Origin: Daucus carota subsp. sativus
Taxonomy: Eukaryota; Streptophyta; Magnoliopsida; Apiales; Apiaceae
Direction: 5' to 3'
Length of the DNA: 64,000 bases
NCBI RefSeq assembly: GCF_001625215.2
Contig: NC_030386.2
Span: 40,456,796-40,520,795, forward strand
A program made the translations under genes and the position numbers. Shown one piece after another: positions 38,094 through 51,790 of the stretch (position 1 is the first letter of the stretch; each line of letters opens with the position of its first letter). A model generated the notes under the pieces. The model was given only the letters and a program-made list of their open reading frames with translations. It was not told the DNA's origin and searched no databases.

Positions 38094-38944
38094 GGATATT
38101 CTCTATAGTACCATTTTATAATTGGCTTTTATTGCTTCTATATGGGTAACCTTGTATATTTGATATTCACATATAGTACCCTTAATACCGTTTTGTTAAG
38201 TAAAACGTAATGAAAATGATTTTGGATTATAAAAAAATTATATTTGTAATCTTTGTGAAAAAGTATACTCCCTCCCACTTAAATGTTTACATTTGGGTTG
38301 AGCATGAAGGTTAAGAAAATATGTAACTTAATATGAAAAAATTAGAAACGTGAAGATAGTGGTGGGACCGGTTGATATTTAATCTATAAAGTGAGTTAGT
38401 GGAGAAAAACATACTCCGTCCCAAATGTTTACATTTGGATTGGGTATAGAGGTTAAGAAAATAAGTAATTTAGTATGAAAAAGTTAGAAAAGTGAAGGTA
38501 TTGGTGGGACCGGTTGATATTTAATGTATAAAGTATAGTGGAGAAAAATAATAAGAGTAGTTGATTTTTATATTATAGAAGTTTCCTATATTTGGTAAGT
38601 TTTGAGATGTAAAGAATTGGATGAGATATCTCAGATTGGAAAATGTAAAGAAAGGGTTGGGACAGGGGAAGTATGAAATAGATAAATGAGTGATATATAT
38701 TCAAAGTCCCGACCGAACTTTGACCATTAATATCTCCCACATTTTGATTGAAGAGTCTATCTTAAGTTAAAAGATTTCAAATATACAATATGGTTCAACG
38801 TTTGAAAGCAATTATATAACGTTTTACTTAACATAAGGATATTATATGTGAAAAACCAAATTACGATGTTACCACAGATAAAAGCAAATAATGTGACGGT
38901 GCCGGTCGGAAAAACCAATTGTACAATAATACCATAGTGAATCC
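38094..38944. mobile_element. Degraded long-inverted-repeat element with a nested insertion
   Basis: The left 110-125 bases (38094-38215) and the right end (about 38825-38944, inverted) share blocks such as CACATATA, GTTAAGTAAAACGT and TTGCTTNTAT, consistent with an old Mutator-like element. No exact target duplication was found. Inside, from about 38269 to 38680, is a second unit beginning ACTCCCTCCCACTTAAATG. It contains a direct repeat of an approximately 110-130-base segment (about 38275-38400 and 38413-38540) and looks like a decayed MITE. Confidence 0.5.
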
Positions 38945-39657
38945 ATAAACATTTTCTAAAATATATTTGTAGATACATATATGTTTATTTATTCCACGGG
39001 CTTGGCTAAGAATTAAGAATTATATCTATGGGCATTTTTGTCATTCAAAAGCAAAGACCCAGAACAAGGCAGCCGCAGTGCAATTTCCGTAGACTTACGT
39101 TGGGCAGTAATACTTCCCGGTCTTGAGTTGTTTTTGCGGATTACAGTCTATTTTTAGATTGAAAAAGAGATAAGGCCAGAAAAAAAGAATAGAAGGTAAA
39201 TTTAAAGAGGGCACCGCAATTCTTGAAATTTTGGTATTGAAAAACTCGTCCGGTAGCGAATAGTGGAGAGAAAAATTTGAAAATGAAAAGAAAGAAAACT
39301 TTCTTTCTGAAAAATTGTCTTTTGCTTCTTTAGCATTCAATACTCTCCTCTTCTCTTTCTTTTTATTTCTATCCTCTCACCTAAAATCTTTGTTCAGTTC
39401 TGCAACCGACTCTGTCTAGATTCATCTATCCATTTATAATTAACTAATGCTGCATGGTAGTACTCAATTTCAAATATGAGTTATTATTGTTATTTGTGTA
39501 GATTGTAGATAGATATCAAAATATATGTGAACTGCTGCCTGCTAGCATGCATCCGTTTCAGAGCCATTAGTATATATACACCCACATATATATAACCCCT
39601 GTACTTATCTCTACAATCTGTCATATTACTTGTTACTCTCATTTCTCCTCTAAAAGA
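38945..39657 (+). other. Upstream region of the TGA10-like gene
   Basis: The region from about 39330 to the ATG is pyrimidine-rich and likely includes the 5' UTR. The opposite-strand frame at 39095-39340 has no family resemblance. No binding site is assigned. Confidence 0.45.
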
Positions 39658-42600
39658 ATGGGTACTTTGCCAAGAAGCCTTCTTCAGTCCAATATAGCTA
39701 CTTCGGAGCAAGAAAGCAAGCTTCTTTCTGCATCTAATGAAGCTTCTCCTTTCATGTCTAGTTCAAGCAAAAACCAAGTTTCAGATCGTCATCAGTTTCA
39801 TCATCAGATCCCTTCCGGTGTCATGATTCAACCTAACTCATCATCCTCAACCCTTAATCCTTCATCCAGTTTCATGTAACTTTAATTAGTGCCCTGTCTA
39901 TTTATCTATTATCTATTTAGCTGTCTTTATAACTATGGCCCATATATTTAAGTTTCTTTGTCTTTTTTTAATATTTAATTTCAACTTTTATGTTTCGGTG
40001 TGCCTAAGCAGGGATAAAGATGGAGCAGGACCATATGATCTTGGTGAATTCGATCAAGCACTCTTTCTTTACCTTGATGGACAAAACCCTAACTCATCTG
40101 TCTCACTCCAAGAACAGAACAGTGAGTTTGGGGTTTTTTTCTTAATTATGATTATTCAAACCCCCACCACACACACAATCAAATCATTTCCTAGTCCCTA
40201 ATTAAATCATTTCGAACTCAAGTAGTGTTGTGGGATTTTGATTTGATATTGTTTTATTTTCTCGGGACAGCGCTGTTTTAAAAAGCATAAGAGAGCTATT
40301 TGTGTACTTTGTTAGACCACACTTTTTTTTGACCAACACAAAAAACTGAGAATTTTTTTGAGGCCTTGCCAGCAAACCTAGCCAACAAACTGTAATCACT
40401 CATGTATTTTTCCTGGACTTTTTATGGCTTCTCTGCAACCGCTATGATCTAAAAGCAACCTAGGCGCTTAGGCAGATTGAGCACCTACGTTTTGTGAAAA
40501 TCTAACCAGTATGCACTTTTCAGGGGAAAATCGCAGGAAAAAACTATCTTTTCAATTAATGTGACAACAATAGAAAAAATTAATCAGTTTGTTTTGTTAA
40601 TATTCATCTGATTATTTGGCAGATTATTCTTCCGGTTAACCACTTGAATGAAGTCTAAATGCCTAAACCGGTGTACCTATTTAAAATAAGTCCCTGCATA
40701 AATTAAATGCTAGCACTTTCACACACATATCTATATACAATATACGGAGCATATGTGTATGTATCTATTGTTTTGGAGGCTCTTGTCTTTGTTTTTCTAA
40801 CTTTCCCTCTTTCTCTTAATTTTTTTTTTAACAAAAGAGATACAGATGCATGCCCCAAATTTACACCTACACTTGATCACTTTGAAAAAGTCTACACCTA
40901 ATCATATAATTCTCAAAAGATTCTAAAATAGTTGTATTGGTTAACTGATGTGGTTTTATATGCAGCAGCAGCAGCAGCAGCTAATATCGGGGTGAGGCCT
41001 CCAACACTCAACATATTCCCATCTCAGCCTATGCATGTGGAACCTTCATCATCAACAAAGGTATCATAGATTAATCAAGCTCCTTTTATATATATATGTC
41101 AGCAACTAACTAACTGTTACGATATATGTTCCAATGCTCCATCACTTTTTTATTTAAATGCCAAAGTTTGTAAAAAGTAATGATCAAAGCAAGATTACAT
41201 TCAATAATGGATTTATATATATATATATCTTTTGCAGGTAAGTGCGATAAGCTTGGTTAACCCAGCAATTGTTGGGTCTAAGAGACCATTATCTGAGACC
41301 TCTGAGCAAAAAGCTACTGTTGTTAATGTCCCTTCTGCTGACCCTCAACCACCTAAAGGTGTCAAGGTAAGAGTGTGTATATATACTAGTTGTTAATGTC
41401 CCTTCTGCTGACCCTCAACCACCTAAAGGTGTCAAGGTAAGAGTGTGTATATATACTAGACGTACTGATCGCATACAACAGGCACATTCAAAACACCCAC
41501 AGACATGTACACCACATACGTCCGCAGAAAATATAAAGCTTATGTGTAACATATATAATTTACTATCTTTTATATACACAGACACATAGCTTAACTATAT
41601 ATTTAGCAATTTTTATATCTTTTTATCGCTATTGATATTTTTTTCGGTTAATTGTTGCAGCGTGAGGGAAACTCAAGCCGGGGGGGTGCCAATCCAGAGA
41701 ATGACCGGCCTAAAACACCTGATGCTAAGGTGATCCCTGCTTCAATTAATTTTTAATACAACCTTTAAATTAGAATTTTTTTGAATATTATGGATTATGA
41801 TTTTTGAATGGATGAAAGAGTTGTTTGATTGGTACTTTGGTGAGCAGACACTAAGGAGACTTGCTCAGAATCGAGAAGCAGCTAGGAAAAGCAGGCTTAG
41901 GAAAAAGGTTAGTTAAATACTTAGATTTATATGCAAGTAATTATTCACTTTAAGTTGAAGACCTATCTATCAGCTATGAATTTACATTACTATTTTGGAC
42001 AAGCTCATTACTATATTTAATTACTAACAAGTTTTTTTTAAAAAAAAATACTCGACAGGCTTATATTCAGCAGCTAGAGAACAGCAGGATGAAGCTTACT
42101 CAATTGGAGCAGCAGATACAAAAAACAGCTAGAGCTCAAGTCAGTTGATTTTCCTTCATGCAGTTATTGTTAATACTTAGTACTAGCTAGTAGTAAGCTC
42201 TTTACTTTTCTATTTATGGGACAATACTTGGTTTTGTGTATTTATCAATTAAATAATGATATCAGGGATATGCAACTGCTGGAAGTTCTCTTGCAGCAGA
42301 ACATGGACTTCCTGTTGGAATGGGAAACCTCAATTCAGGTGGTCACTTAATCAATTTGATTTATAACTTTTGAGTAAATTTATATATAAACACACTACAA
42401 ACATATAGCTATAAATCAGTGTAAAAAATATATGAATTGCTATCTTTAAATAATATATTTAGATTAAAGTAATTATGAGAATAGTCTTAGATGCAGTGAT
42501 ATTTGATGTGGAGTACGCGAGATGGCTTGAGGAACACCAGCGGATGATGTGCGAGTTGCGAGCAGCAGTGCAACAGCATATAGGAGAGGATGAGCTGAGG

Positions 42601-44393
42601 CTTTTTGTTGAGAATTGCTTGTCTCATTTTAATGAGGTCATTAATCTCAAAAGCATGCTTGCAAAAACTGATGTTTTTCATCTTCTCTCTGGTACTTGGA
42701 AAACTCCTGCTGAGCGTTGCTTTATGTGGATTGGTGGCTTCCGCCCCTCTGAAATCATTAAGGTAATCTCTCCATTTATATGCATATACATATATACATA
42801 CACACTAAACACGTGCATGTATATGTGCATCTTGGCCTATCTATCTATTTTATCGCTAAGAATAAATCTTGGCATACATCCTTATTCACTACAAAAACTC
42901 ACTACCACCATTTTAAGGATGATTTGTGGACCCATTCATTCGCTCTCCGGTAAAGTTATCATATTTATAAAATGTATAAAGGATAGTGAGATTATAAATC
43001 ATTCCTGAATTAATGGTAGTATGTTTTTGTAATTAATCGTTAACAAGTAATTATAATTTTCTCTTTTCTTTCGATTTAAATGTTTAACCAAATTAATATA
43101 TTCAGCGCATAATCTAGTTTCTTGAGAGGTAGGGAAACATATCGACACTACTAGAAATAGTCGATTATATATGTGATTAATGCATTTAGTTGGTGAACAT
43201 GGTGTATGGAGAATATATGACGTGTTTTTATTCGAATTAAATTTACAATTTGAAGACATGATAGCTTTATTTAGTTGGTGAACAAGAAAGTTGCAAAAAA
43301 AAAAAAAATTCAACTTGTTTTTCCTTTTGATTTAAACATGATATATCTTCTTCTTTTTTTTAATCTGAGAGTAATATATGTAATCTGGGAATGTGATGCT
43401 GCAGATGATTCCAAGCCAAATTGAGCCCTTGTCGGAACAACAGCTGATGGCTTTATATGGATTACAGCAATCCACACTGGAGGCTGAGGAAGCACTGTCA
43501 CAAGGTCTTGATTCTCTGAATCAATCCCTATCGAATGTGATTGTTTCTGATTCTCTCACTTCTCCTGCAAATATGGCAAACTACATGGAACAGATGAGTG
43601 TGGCCATGGCAAAGCTCTCCACTCTTGAAGGTTTCGTGAGACAGGTACGTACATATCTCTCTTCATTTCTAACATTCCCGCTTGCACCAACTACACACAC
43701 ATCCTTGTCCTTGTCTAATGTTTATATACATATATACCTTCAGGGAGAGGGAAGAATTATAGCAAATGGTCATCTTTTTAATATTATATATATGCACGTA
43801 CGTTTGGATATACAAGTCACAAACATTTAGCTGATAATTTTTTGGCCCACAAATAATTTTAAGTATATTATTCTGCCCATATTTGAATGATGTGATTGCT
43901 GTAACCGTTTGACTAAAAACGTACAAACTGTTGGAACTCGAGGCAGCACCTATTTGTAACTTGCCCTTTTGACCTCAAACAGAAAACACTCTACAAATTT
44001 CAGACACAGTTTACTGGATGCATGAGTTTCCAAAAATGCAGTTAGTTTCAGACAGTTTTTGATTCTCTGCTTAAACTTCCTGATTCCTAGAAAGTTTTTG
44101 AGTCTGCTCAAACTTCCTGATTCCTACTTGTGATCGATCAGTTTACCACTTATAAATATCAGTCGCTAACTGGGTTTTTGTAATTATGAATTCAAAGCAA
44201 CGTAAATTAGTTGTAAATTAATTTGGTGAATTACTGGCTGCAGGCGGATAGTTTGAGGCACCAGACATTTCATCGCTTGCATCAACTCCTGACGACTCGT
44301 CAATCAGCAAAGAGTGTATTGGCAATTGCGGAATATTTCCATCGTCTCCGCACCCTCAGTTCCCTTTGGGTGGCTCGCCCTCGTCATGATTAA
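39658..44393 (+). CDS. TGA10: TGA-class bZIP transcription factor, TGA9/TGA10 group
   Basis: Eleven exons join in frame to 498 residues: 39658-39875, 40012-40121, 40966-41060, 41238-41366, 41661-41729, 41848-41907, 42059-42139, 42266-42338, 42491-42762, 43405-43644, 44244-44393. The basic region (about residues 208-227) has NREAARKSRLRKK, followed by the zipper helix AYIQQLENSRMKL, then the TGA-specific DOG1 domain (from about 279, EYARWLEEH...LSHFNEVINLKSMLAKTDVFHLLSGTWKTPAERCFMWIGGFRPSE). It ends LSSLWVARPRHD, as in TGA9/10. Family role: nuclear factor binding TGACG motifs; TGA9 and TGA10 act redundantly in anther development with ROXY glutaredoxins. The long N-terminal extension before the bZIP fits this group. 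Exon 3 opens with a CAG repeat that spans the acceptor and adds alanines. Exon 4 overlaps a perfect tandem duplication that copies its splice donor. TGA10 rather than TGA9 is inferred from its neighbours. Confidence 0.92.
41319..41458 (+). repeat. Perfect 70-bp tandem duplication across the exon 4 splice donor
   Basis: Bases 41319-41388 are repeated without a mismatch at 41389-41458. The unit contains the last 48 bases of exon 4 and its GTAAGA donor, so two identical donors exist, after 41366 and after 41436. Use of the distal donor adds 70 bases and an in-frame TAA about 11 codons past the first donor. Confidence 0.97.
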
Positions 44394-44420
44394 TGAAGAA
44401 GATAGTGCCATCTCCTGCAT

Positions 44421-44530
44421 TAGCAGCTTGTTTAATCATCGTTGGCTGTATGTTGTGTTGTTTTCTGTTGTGTTGTCTCTCCTATGTTAGCAGCAGCTTG
44501 TTTAATCATCGTTGGCTACATGTTGTGTTG
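44421..44530 (+). repeat. Tandem duplication in the TGA10-like 3' UTR
   Basis: The segment 44421-44460 (around GCTTGTTTAATCATCGTTGG) recurs at 44491-44530 with four mismatches, a 70-base spacing. It lies just after the stop codon, in the probable 3' UTR. Confidence 0.85.
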
Positions 44531-44863
44531 TGATGTAGTAGTATAAGATTTATGGGTTATGTACATGAACCTACCTAGATCGCAAGTGGTTAAGCATGAA
44601 TTTCTATGTATGAACAAAGTCGCTAAGTTTGAGAGTGATATTGTGTATTGTGATTTCTAGTAGAGAACATATTAAGTAGATAATCATCTGGATTGGCTAT
44701 TGCTATTTGCTTGTATGCATATAATCATTTGCTGTTGCTTATATACGTGCATGTTGGGTCGGACCAGAAAGACGATAGAAAAATAATAATATGACTTCAT
44801 AACTGAGGATTATTAGGAGGGAGTAATCAGTTTAGGGCTGAGCATTCGGTGGATTTAAAAAAT

Positions 44864-46307
44864 GGGAAAAATCTCAAATTGGTCACGAGCCTGTAGTATC
44901 AAAAGTTATATCAAATTTAACGGGGTCTCATTCGTACCACTTTAATAGCGGATAATGATATGTCCGTTAGTTTGACTGATTGACCGGATGGAAAGATGAC
45001 GTGGCTAACACACCGGATGGAAAGATGACGTGGCTAACACACAGACGGAGTGGCTTGTGACTTAGATTGTGGTGACGGGAAAAAAAGGAAGATAAAAATA
45101 AAATAAATTAAACTAATAAAAACCAAACATGAATTGATGGTGCAATGGATTGTTTACTGTTATCTGCCGCAATTTCAATAGTTATCGAAGGAGATTTTTC
45201 CGGATAGGTAACAGGAGACTGCCAGTTTATTACTCTAAAAAACTGAAAAAATCATAAATTTCATATATTTTTTTATAAAATTTATATTTCATTAGTAATA
45301 ATAAAATATTCTGATTATATATTTGAAACAAAGTTTTGATATTATTTATTCACTTTTCAAATTTATTAAGTAACTACTTTTTTTTATTTGACGCACAATT
45401 TTAAATATTTTGTCTAAATAATAAAATTAATTATTTGTGACCAAATTTTGTGAATTGGAATTTTTGTTACATATTTTTTTTAGAGAAATAAAATTTTAAA
45501 ATTAATAATTTTCCATAAAAAATGATGATGTCAAATAAAAAAATAAAATATTATTAGATCCTATCATGGTACACATTTTTTTTATCTTTCTCACTATTTT
45601 ATATAAATTTTTTAAATGATATTTTTATTTTAAAATGATATTTTTTATCTTAATAAAATTATTATGTTGTTTTGTAATTCTAAAATATTCAGTACCAAAA
45701 TATATTGCAACTAAACCAAAAATTGGATCAGTAGATGGATTATACAAGGTGCAGCTGCAGATAGCTTCTTAGTCATCTCTTTTGCATCACCTTCGGTTAC
45801 CTCAGGGACGGAATTAGCACTTGTGTTTGACTTGTTTTTCAGCAATATTTTTTTCAGAGCGCCAATATTTTTGCCATCACTAGTTACATGAGGTAAAGTT
45901 TTCTCTATGGATGGCGTTTCATCTTCAGGACTGGAGGCAGGCATCTTTGTCCACCATTACAATCGGAGAAATAGATTCTATGGAAGTTGCTGAGAATTTG
46001 TCTACTTCTGCTACCAACAATTCGCCTTTGTGACTTGTTTTATTGTTTAAATAGTTTATGTTATTTGTTTCTTTGTTATCTTTTATTTCCTGTGACTGTT
46101 GCAATCTGAGTCACAAGCCACGTAACGCCACTCAGCCATTCGGTCAGCTGCTCTGTTTGCCACGTCAGCTTTCCGTCAGGTCAACTAGTCAAACTAACGT
46201 TCTTGTCATTATCCATTACTAGAGTGGTACGAGTGAGACCCCGTTAAGTTTGATAAAATTTTTGATACTACACGCTCACTTCAGTGACCAATTTGAGATT
46301 TTTCCCC
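44864..46307. mobile_element. Mutator-like element with about 200-bp inverted repeats and a cargo-like frame
   Basis: The left end from GGGAAAAATCTC (44864) to about 45075 reappears inverted at about 46100-46307, with matching blocks around GGTCAC, AACGGGGTCTCA and GTCAAACTA. An exact 9-bp target duplication, TTAAAAAAT, flanks it at 44855-44863 and 46308-46316, as expected for Mutator-like transposons. A 29-bp unit is tandemly repeated in the left arm only (44983-45011, 45012-45040). The 1.44-kb interior lacks a transposase. On the minus strand at about 45711-45960 is a 77-codon frame, lysine-, serine- and glutamate-rich (MPASSPEDETPSIEKT...), which may be a captured host gene fragment of unknown origin. 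Confidence 0.9.
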
Positions 46308-46316
46308 TTAAAAAAT

Positions 46317-48379
46317 TCAGTTCAGCGAATAAGAGTTTTGGGCGTTTAGTTCATCGAAAACCATAGTAATTTTGTTCAGTTAAATGAATTGAGATAATTT
46401 GATATCAAATTGAGTCTTATTTTTATTATACATTATGATAGACTTGTACTATATACTTTATAATATTATTTCTTGCTATTAGATTATTTTGTATGTTCTA
46501 GTTTATTTTATAAACTTCATATTATTTGTGATTTTATTTGTCTTATTTAAGGTGCTTTTAGATATCAATACGAGGATTTCTATATTCAGGTATTAAAGAT
46601 TTATTAACAAAATATATAAAAATATTTTACATGTCTTTTTTAATAAAAAGTCTTTGCAATAAAATATATTCTAATACAGCTATGTATATTTGTCAAAATA
46701 AAAATAAAAATACAGCTATGTATACGTGGACAAAAAAAATATATTATCACTTACACTACGATATTATCATACAAGAGCACCTATGCGAATATGGCTTGGG
46801 TTGAACCAAACAAGAAATACTTGTCGTTTGATATTTGTGATATATAGCAGTTATATTCTGCTGTAACAGCTAAGCATCTTGGACGGTTTTTGAAAAAAAT
46901 TATTGGCTGAATTGGACATGTAAAATATTATATAAATTTTGTTAAATTTGTAAGATATTTTGTTTTATGAAATACCTATTTATTGGCATTATTCTAAAAA
47001 TATTATATTATTTATATGGCTTAAATTTTCTGTTACCATTGAAGTTTGACACAAAATACACATTAAGCACTATAATTCAGAAAAGTACGGTTCAATCATC
47101 ATAGTTTATGTTTATGTATATATTGATCACTGGACGAGGATTTGGACCAAACCGGTAATGTTTGTGCTCCACTTGCGGTTGAATGAAAATGTATCACCTG
47201 AATGAACTTGATAATATAATATTCAGAAATTGAATAAAGCAGTGGGCTGTAATCAGAAGAAACACAAAAGCATAAACATGTACTCGTGTTCGTACAGATC
47301 AGCTTTATAATTAGTTGTTTAATAATAAATAATTAATCAATTTGTTTTAATCTCAAAAAAGCATCATAAAATTATTTTAAGATCCATACTCTCTTTATGA
47401 TTACTTGACTATTTATTAGTGACAATTTTTAAGCAAATATAATAATTACAAATTATAAATTTATTTGAACCCTCGTCAAGTTACAAATATTTTCTGAAAT
47501 TATAATTTTAATTTTAATAATTCACATGATGTATAAATAAATTTATTAATATATTAGATATGTTAAAATTACAATATATTCTGAATTTTTAATATAATAT
47601 ATATTTTTGAATTTCTGCACTTTTAATATAATATATACTTCTGAAATTTGTTTTTGAAAAGCTGAATACTATATTAGAATTATTCTTGAAAGCATTACCG
47701 ATTTTGATAATAAAATGGCTGTATTTCAAACATAAATGATAACCCCAGAGCCTCCGACATTGTACAATGAAAAGAGATGTGAGGAAATCACGAGTGTGTG
47801 CTTTGTGTTTGTAAACGTTGAAGCTGAAATGACTCAGCTACAAACCTTGATGGGTGTATTGTTCAGCATTATTTCGAGCTTGCATTTGCAACATTCACCT
47901 CCAAAATCCAGAGAGTGTGAATCACTCTCTAACAAACCCGAATAATTATCTTTGCAAATGGCTGTATTGTATAATTTCAGTACTTGGATGGTAATCTTAT
48001 CAAGTTTATTTGTTCACAGGTTGCTGTGTACAAACAAGCAAACTTGAATGATTTTTCTAAATTTAAGTCTATTTATATTTTACATAGTTATAAATAGAGT
48101 ATATTATTTAAAATGAAAATAGAAAATATGAAATGTTGATACAAATTTATAGAGATTGGCCTAATATAGCTATTACGAAGAGTTTGGCCAAATATAACAA
48201 ATATTAAGAGGATGATCCGTAAAATTGACATCAAATATACCATGCAGGTGAATATCGTAAGAATTTATTTTTGACGACAAAAAGGGACAGAGGGGAGTAT
48301 AATTTATTAAAATTTTAGTCGAACTGACGTTGGAATTGCGGTGGTCCAGAGCGAATTGGGAATCGTAGGTGAAAAGAGA
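46317..48379. other. Intergenic region
   Basis: AT-rich with no recognised gene. The 69-codon frame at 47736-47945 lies in a less AT-rich island but shows no family motif. The last few hundred bases belong to the RPL6 upstream region. Confidence 0.5.
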
Positions 48380-48425
48380 AGCCCAGCCCACAAAAAGGAA
48401 TAAAGAAGCGGCGGAATTAGGGTTT
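48380..48425 (+). promoter_or_regulatory. Site II pair and telo-box upstream of RPL6
   Basis: Two AGCCCA motifs (48380-48385 and 48385-48390), which are TGGGCT site II elements on the other strand, lie about 30 bases before a telo-box, TTAGGGTTT (48417-48425). This pairing is characteristic of plant ribosomal-protein and other translation-gene promoters, where TCP factors bind site II. The start codon follows at 48468, so the telo-box is probably near the transcription start. Confidence 0.75.
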
Positions 48426-48467
48426 TTACGTATACAGATCGACAAAGAGGAGAGCGAGTGAGTGAAG

Positions 48468-50046
<1,579 letters not shown>

Positions 50047-50626
50047 CTGTTCCAACTTTTAGGAGGGACGTGAATACTGTATTCACGTCTTCTAAGTGTA
50101 TGCCTATTGTTCTCATCAAGTATTTGCTCTCTAATGAAATTTAAATTGAGGTTCTGCTTTTTTGAGTTGTTGGCTACCAAGATACCTGTAAGAATGTTGG
50201 ATGATATTGCTCTATTTTATTGCAATGGCCAATGGGCTGTGTGTTCCGTCTAGTAGTTACTCCCTGAGTGGGATGGAGGCTTGAAGGCTCAGTTTTACAA
50301 AATATTTTAGTATTTTGTTCTTCTGAATAAATTTTTATTTAGGATAAAAATAATTTTAAAAACAAGTTATCAAACTATTTTATATAATTCTTTTTTATAA
50401 TCTAAAACTATTTCAAAAAATTTGAATTTAAATGTTTAAAATAAATGTGTAGTAATGAAAAAACTGTAAAAAAATGAGGAATAAAAAAATGTAAAGAAAT
50501 GAGATGTAAAAACAATGTAAAGAAACCGCGGGGCAAAAAAGGAGAGGACGGGCGTTTAGGGGGGAGGGTGTGGTCGGGGTTAATAAGTTTTAACCTGTGT
50601 ACCATTTTAAGTTACTTAGAGCATCT
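50047..50626. other. RPL6 3' UTR and short spacer
   Basis: The probable RPL6 3' UTR runs to about 50200. The rest is AT-rich with no recognised feature. Confidence 0.5.
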
Positions 50627-50644
50627 CCAAAGCCAAAGGATTTC
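50627..50644 (-). pseudogene. Distal end of the rpoB fragment beyond the LTR insertion
   Basis: Read on the minus strand after the GGAAAT at 54033-54037, these bases continue as CCTTTGGCTTTG, corresponding to the rpoB codons after the glycine-asparagine pair. Bases 50640-50644 are one copy of the LTR element's target duplication. The homology then stops in GAGATGCTCT, the element-like border. Confidence 0.65.
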
Positions 50645-50788
50645 TGTTGAGATATTACAAGGAAGGTTCTTTTCTCTCAATTTCCAACCCCCTCGTTATG
50701 AGATCTAAGACTCCTATATATAATATCCTATTAGTTCCAGAACCTTCCTTCTTTGTGGGCTTTGCCTTCTTGGGCTGGAGGCCCAACA
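50645..50788 (-). repeat. 3' LTR of the retroelement (left copy)
   Basis: 144 bp, TGTTGAGATA...GGCCCAACA, differing from the right copy at two positions (G/A near 50695 and C/T near 50739). A TATATATAATAT segment inside may act as the TATA box on the minus strand. Confidence 0.95.
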
Positions 50789-51596
50789 TTAGTCCCCCTC
50801 CAACATAGTACCAGATCTTTAGATGTGGATTGTCGGGCTTATCTTTGGAGGCGATGTCTTTGGGCAGATGAAGCCTTGGGGCGTGATACCTAAGGCCCGT
50901 GTGGAGCTGTTGAACCATTTTCCTGAAACTCTGCTTAATAATTGTTTAGATAAATTTCACGGGAGATCTGAACAACTAGGAAGTCAGAGCCACCCGGTGA
51001 CACGTTGCAAGCTTTCGAGAACTTGAGAGTTGGAAGTAGATTGGTAGCTTTAAAAGTCGCAACCAATAGGAATCCTCCTATGAGGCAAGGAGCTTCATAA
51101 CCTTGGAAGTCATTGACGACTAGGGCTTCGGACGTTTGAGGAGCCGTTGAAGGAGGCAGAGGCGCTGAAGCGAAGAGGCCATTTGACGTCAAGGAAGCTG
51201 TTGCAATAATGAACTAGAGCCGCTGAAGCGATGAGGCTGATCATTGAACCATTTTAGATGTATGCAGATCTTTAGATATGCATTCCAATATAAAAAGAGT
51301 AACGTTTTAGCTGTTGCTGACAGAGATTGGAAATGTCATCGCCATGATGGAGAAGAGTACTCATGTCATCTTCACAAAGAGTCTAAAGATGTGATGAAGC
51401 CTCGAACTGAAGCGGCGGCGAAGATAACTCTTTCTGGAATTTATTTTTTCTTGATTTCTATTGAGGTCTCCACAGTGTGACTTGGTGAAGTGTTTATCCA
51501 CTGTAATATCATCATCTAAGAGAGCTCTTAGAGTCCAAGAGTTGGACGCTTCAAGAGTTGTAATTTGTATTGAAGGATACGTCAAAAACGTGACAT

Positions 51597-51790
51597 TTAA
51601 GAATTTGTAATTTGTAATTTGTAATTTGTATTGAAGAATTGTAAGTTGTATTGAAGAATCGTAATTTGTAATTTGTATTGAAGAATTGTAATTTGTAATT
51701 TGTATTGAAGAATTGTAAGTTGTATTGAAGAATCGTAATTCGTAATTTGTATTGAAGAATTGTAATTTGTGTTGAAGAATTGTAATTGGA
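51597..51790. repeat. AATTTGTAATTTGTATTGAAG minisatellite
   Basis: Inside the retroelement, units of GTAATTTGT and GTATTGAAGAATTGTAA recur many times with small length changes. It is simple-sequence-like and non-coding. Confidence 0.9.
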
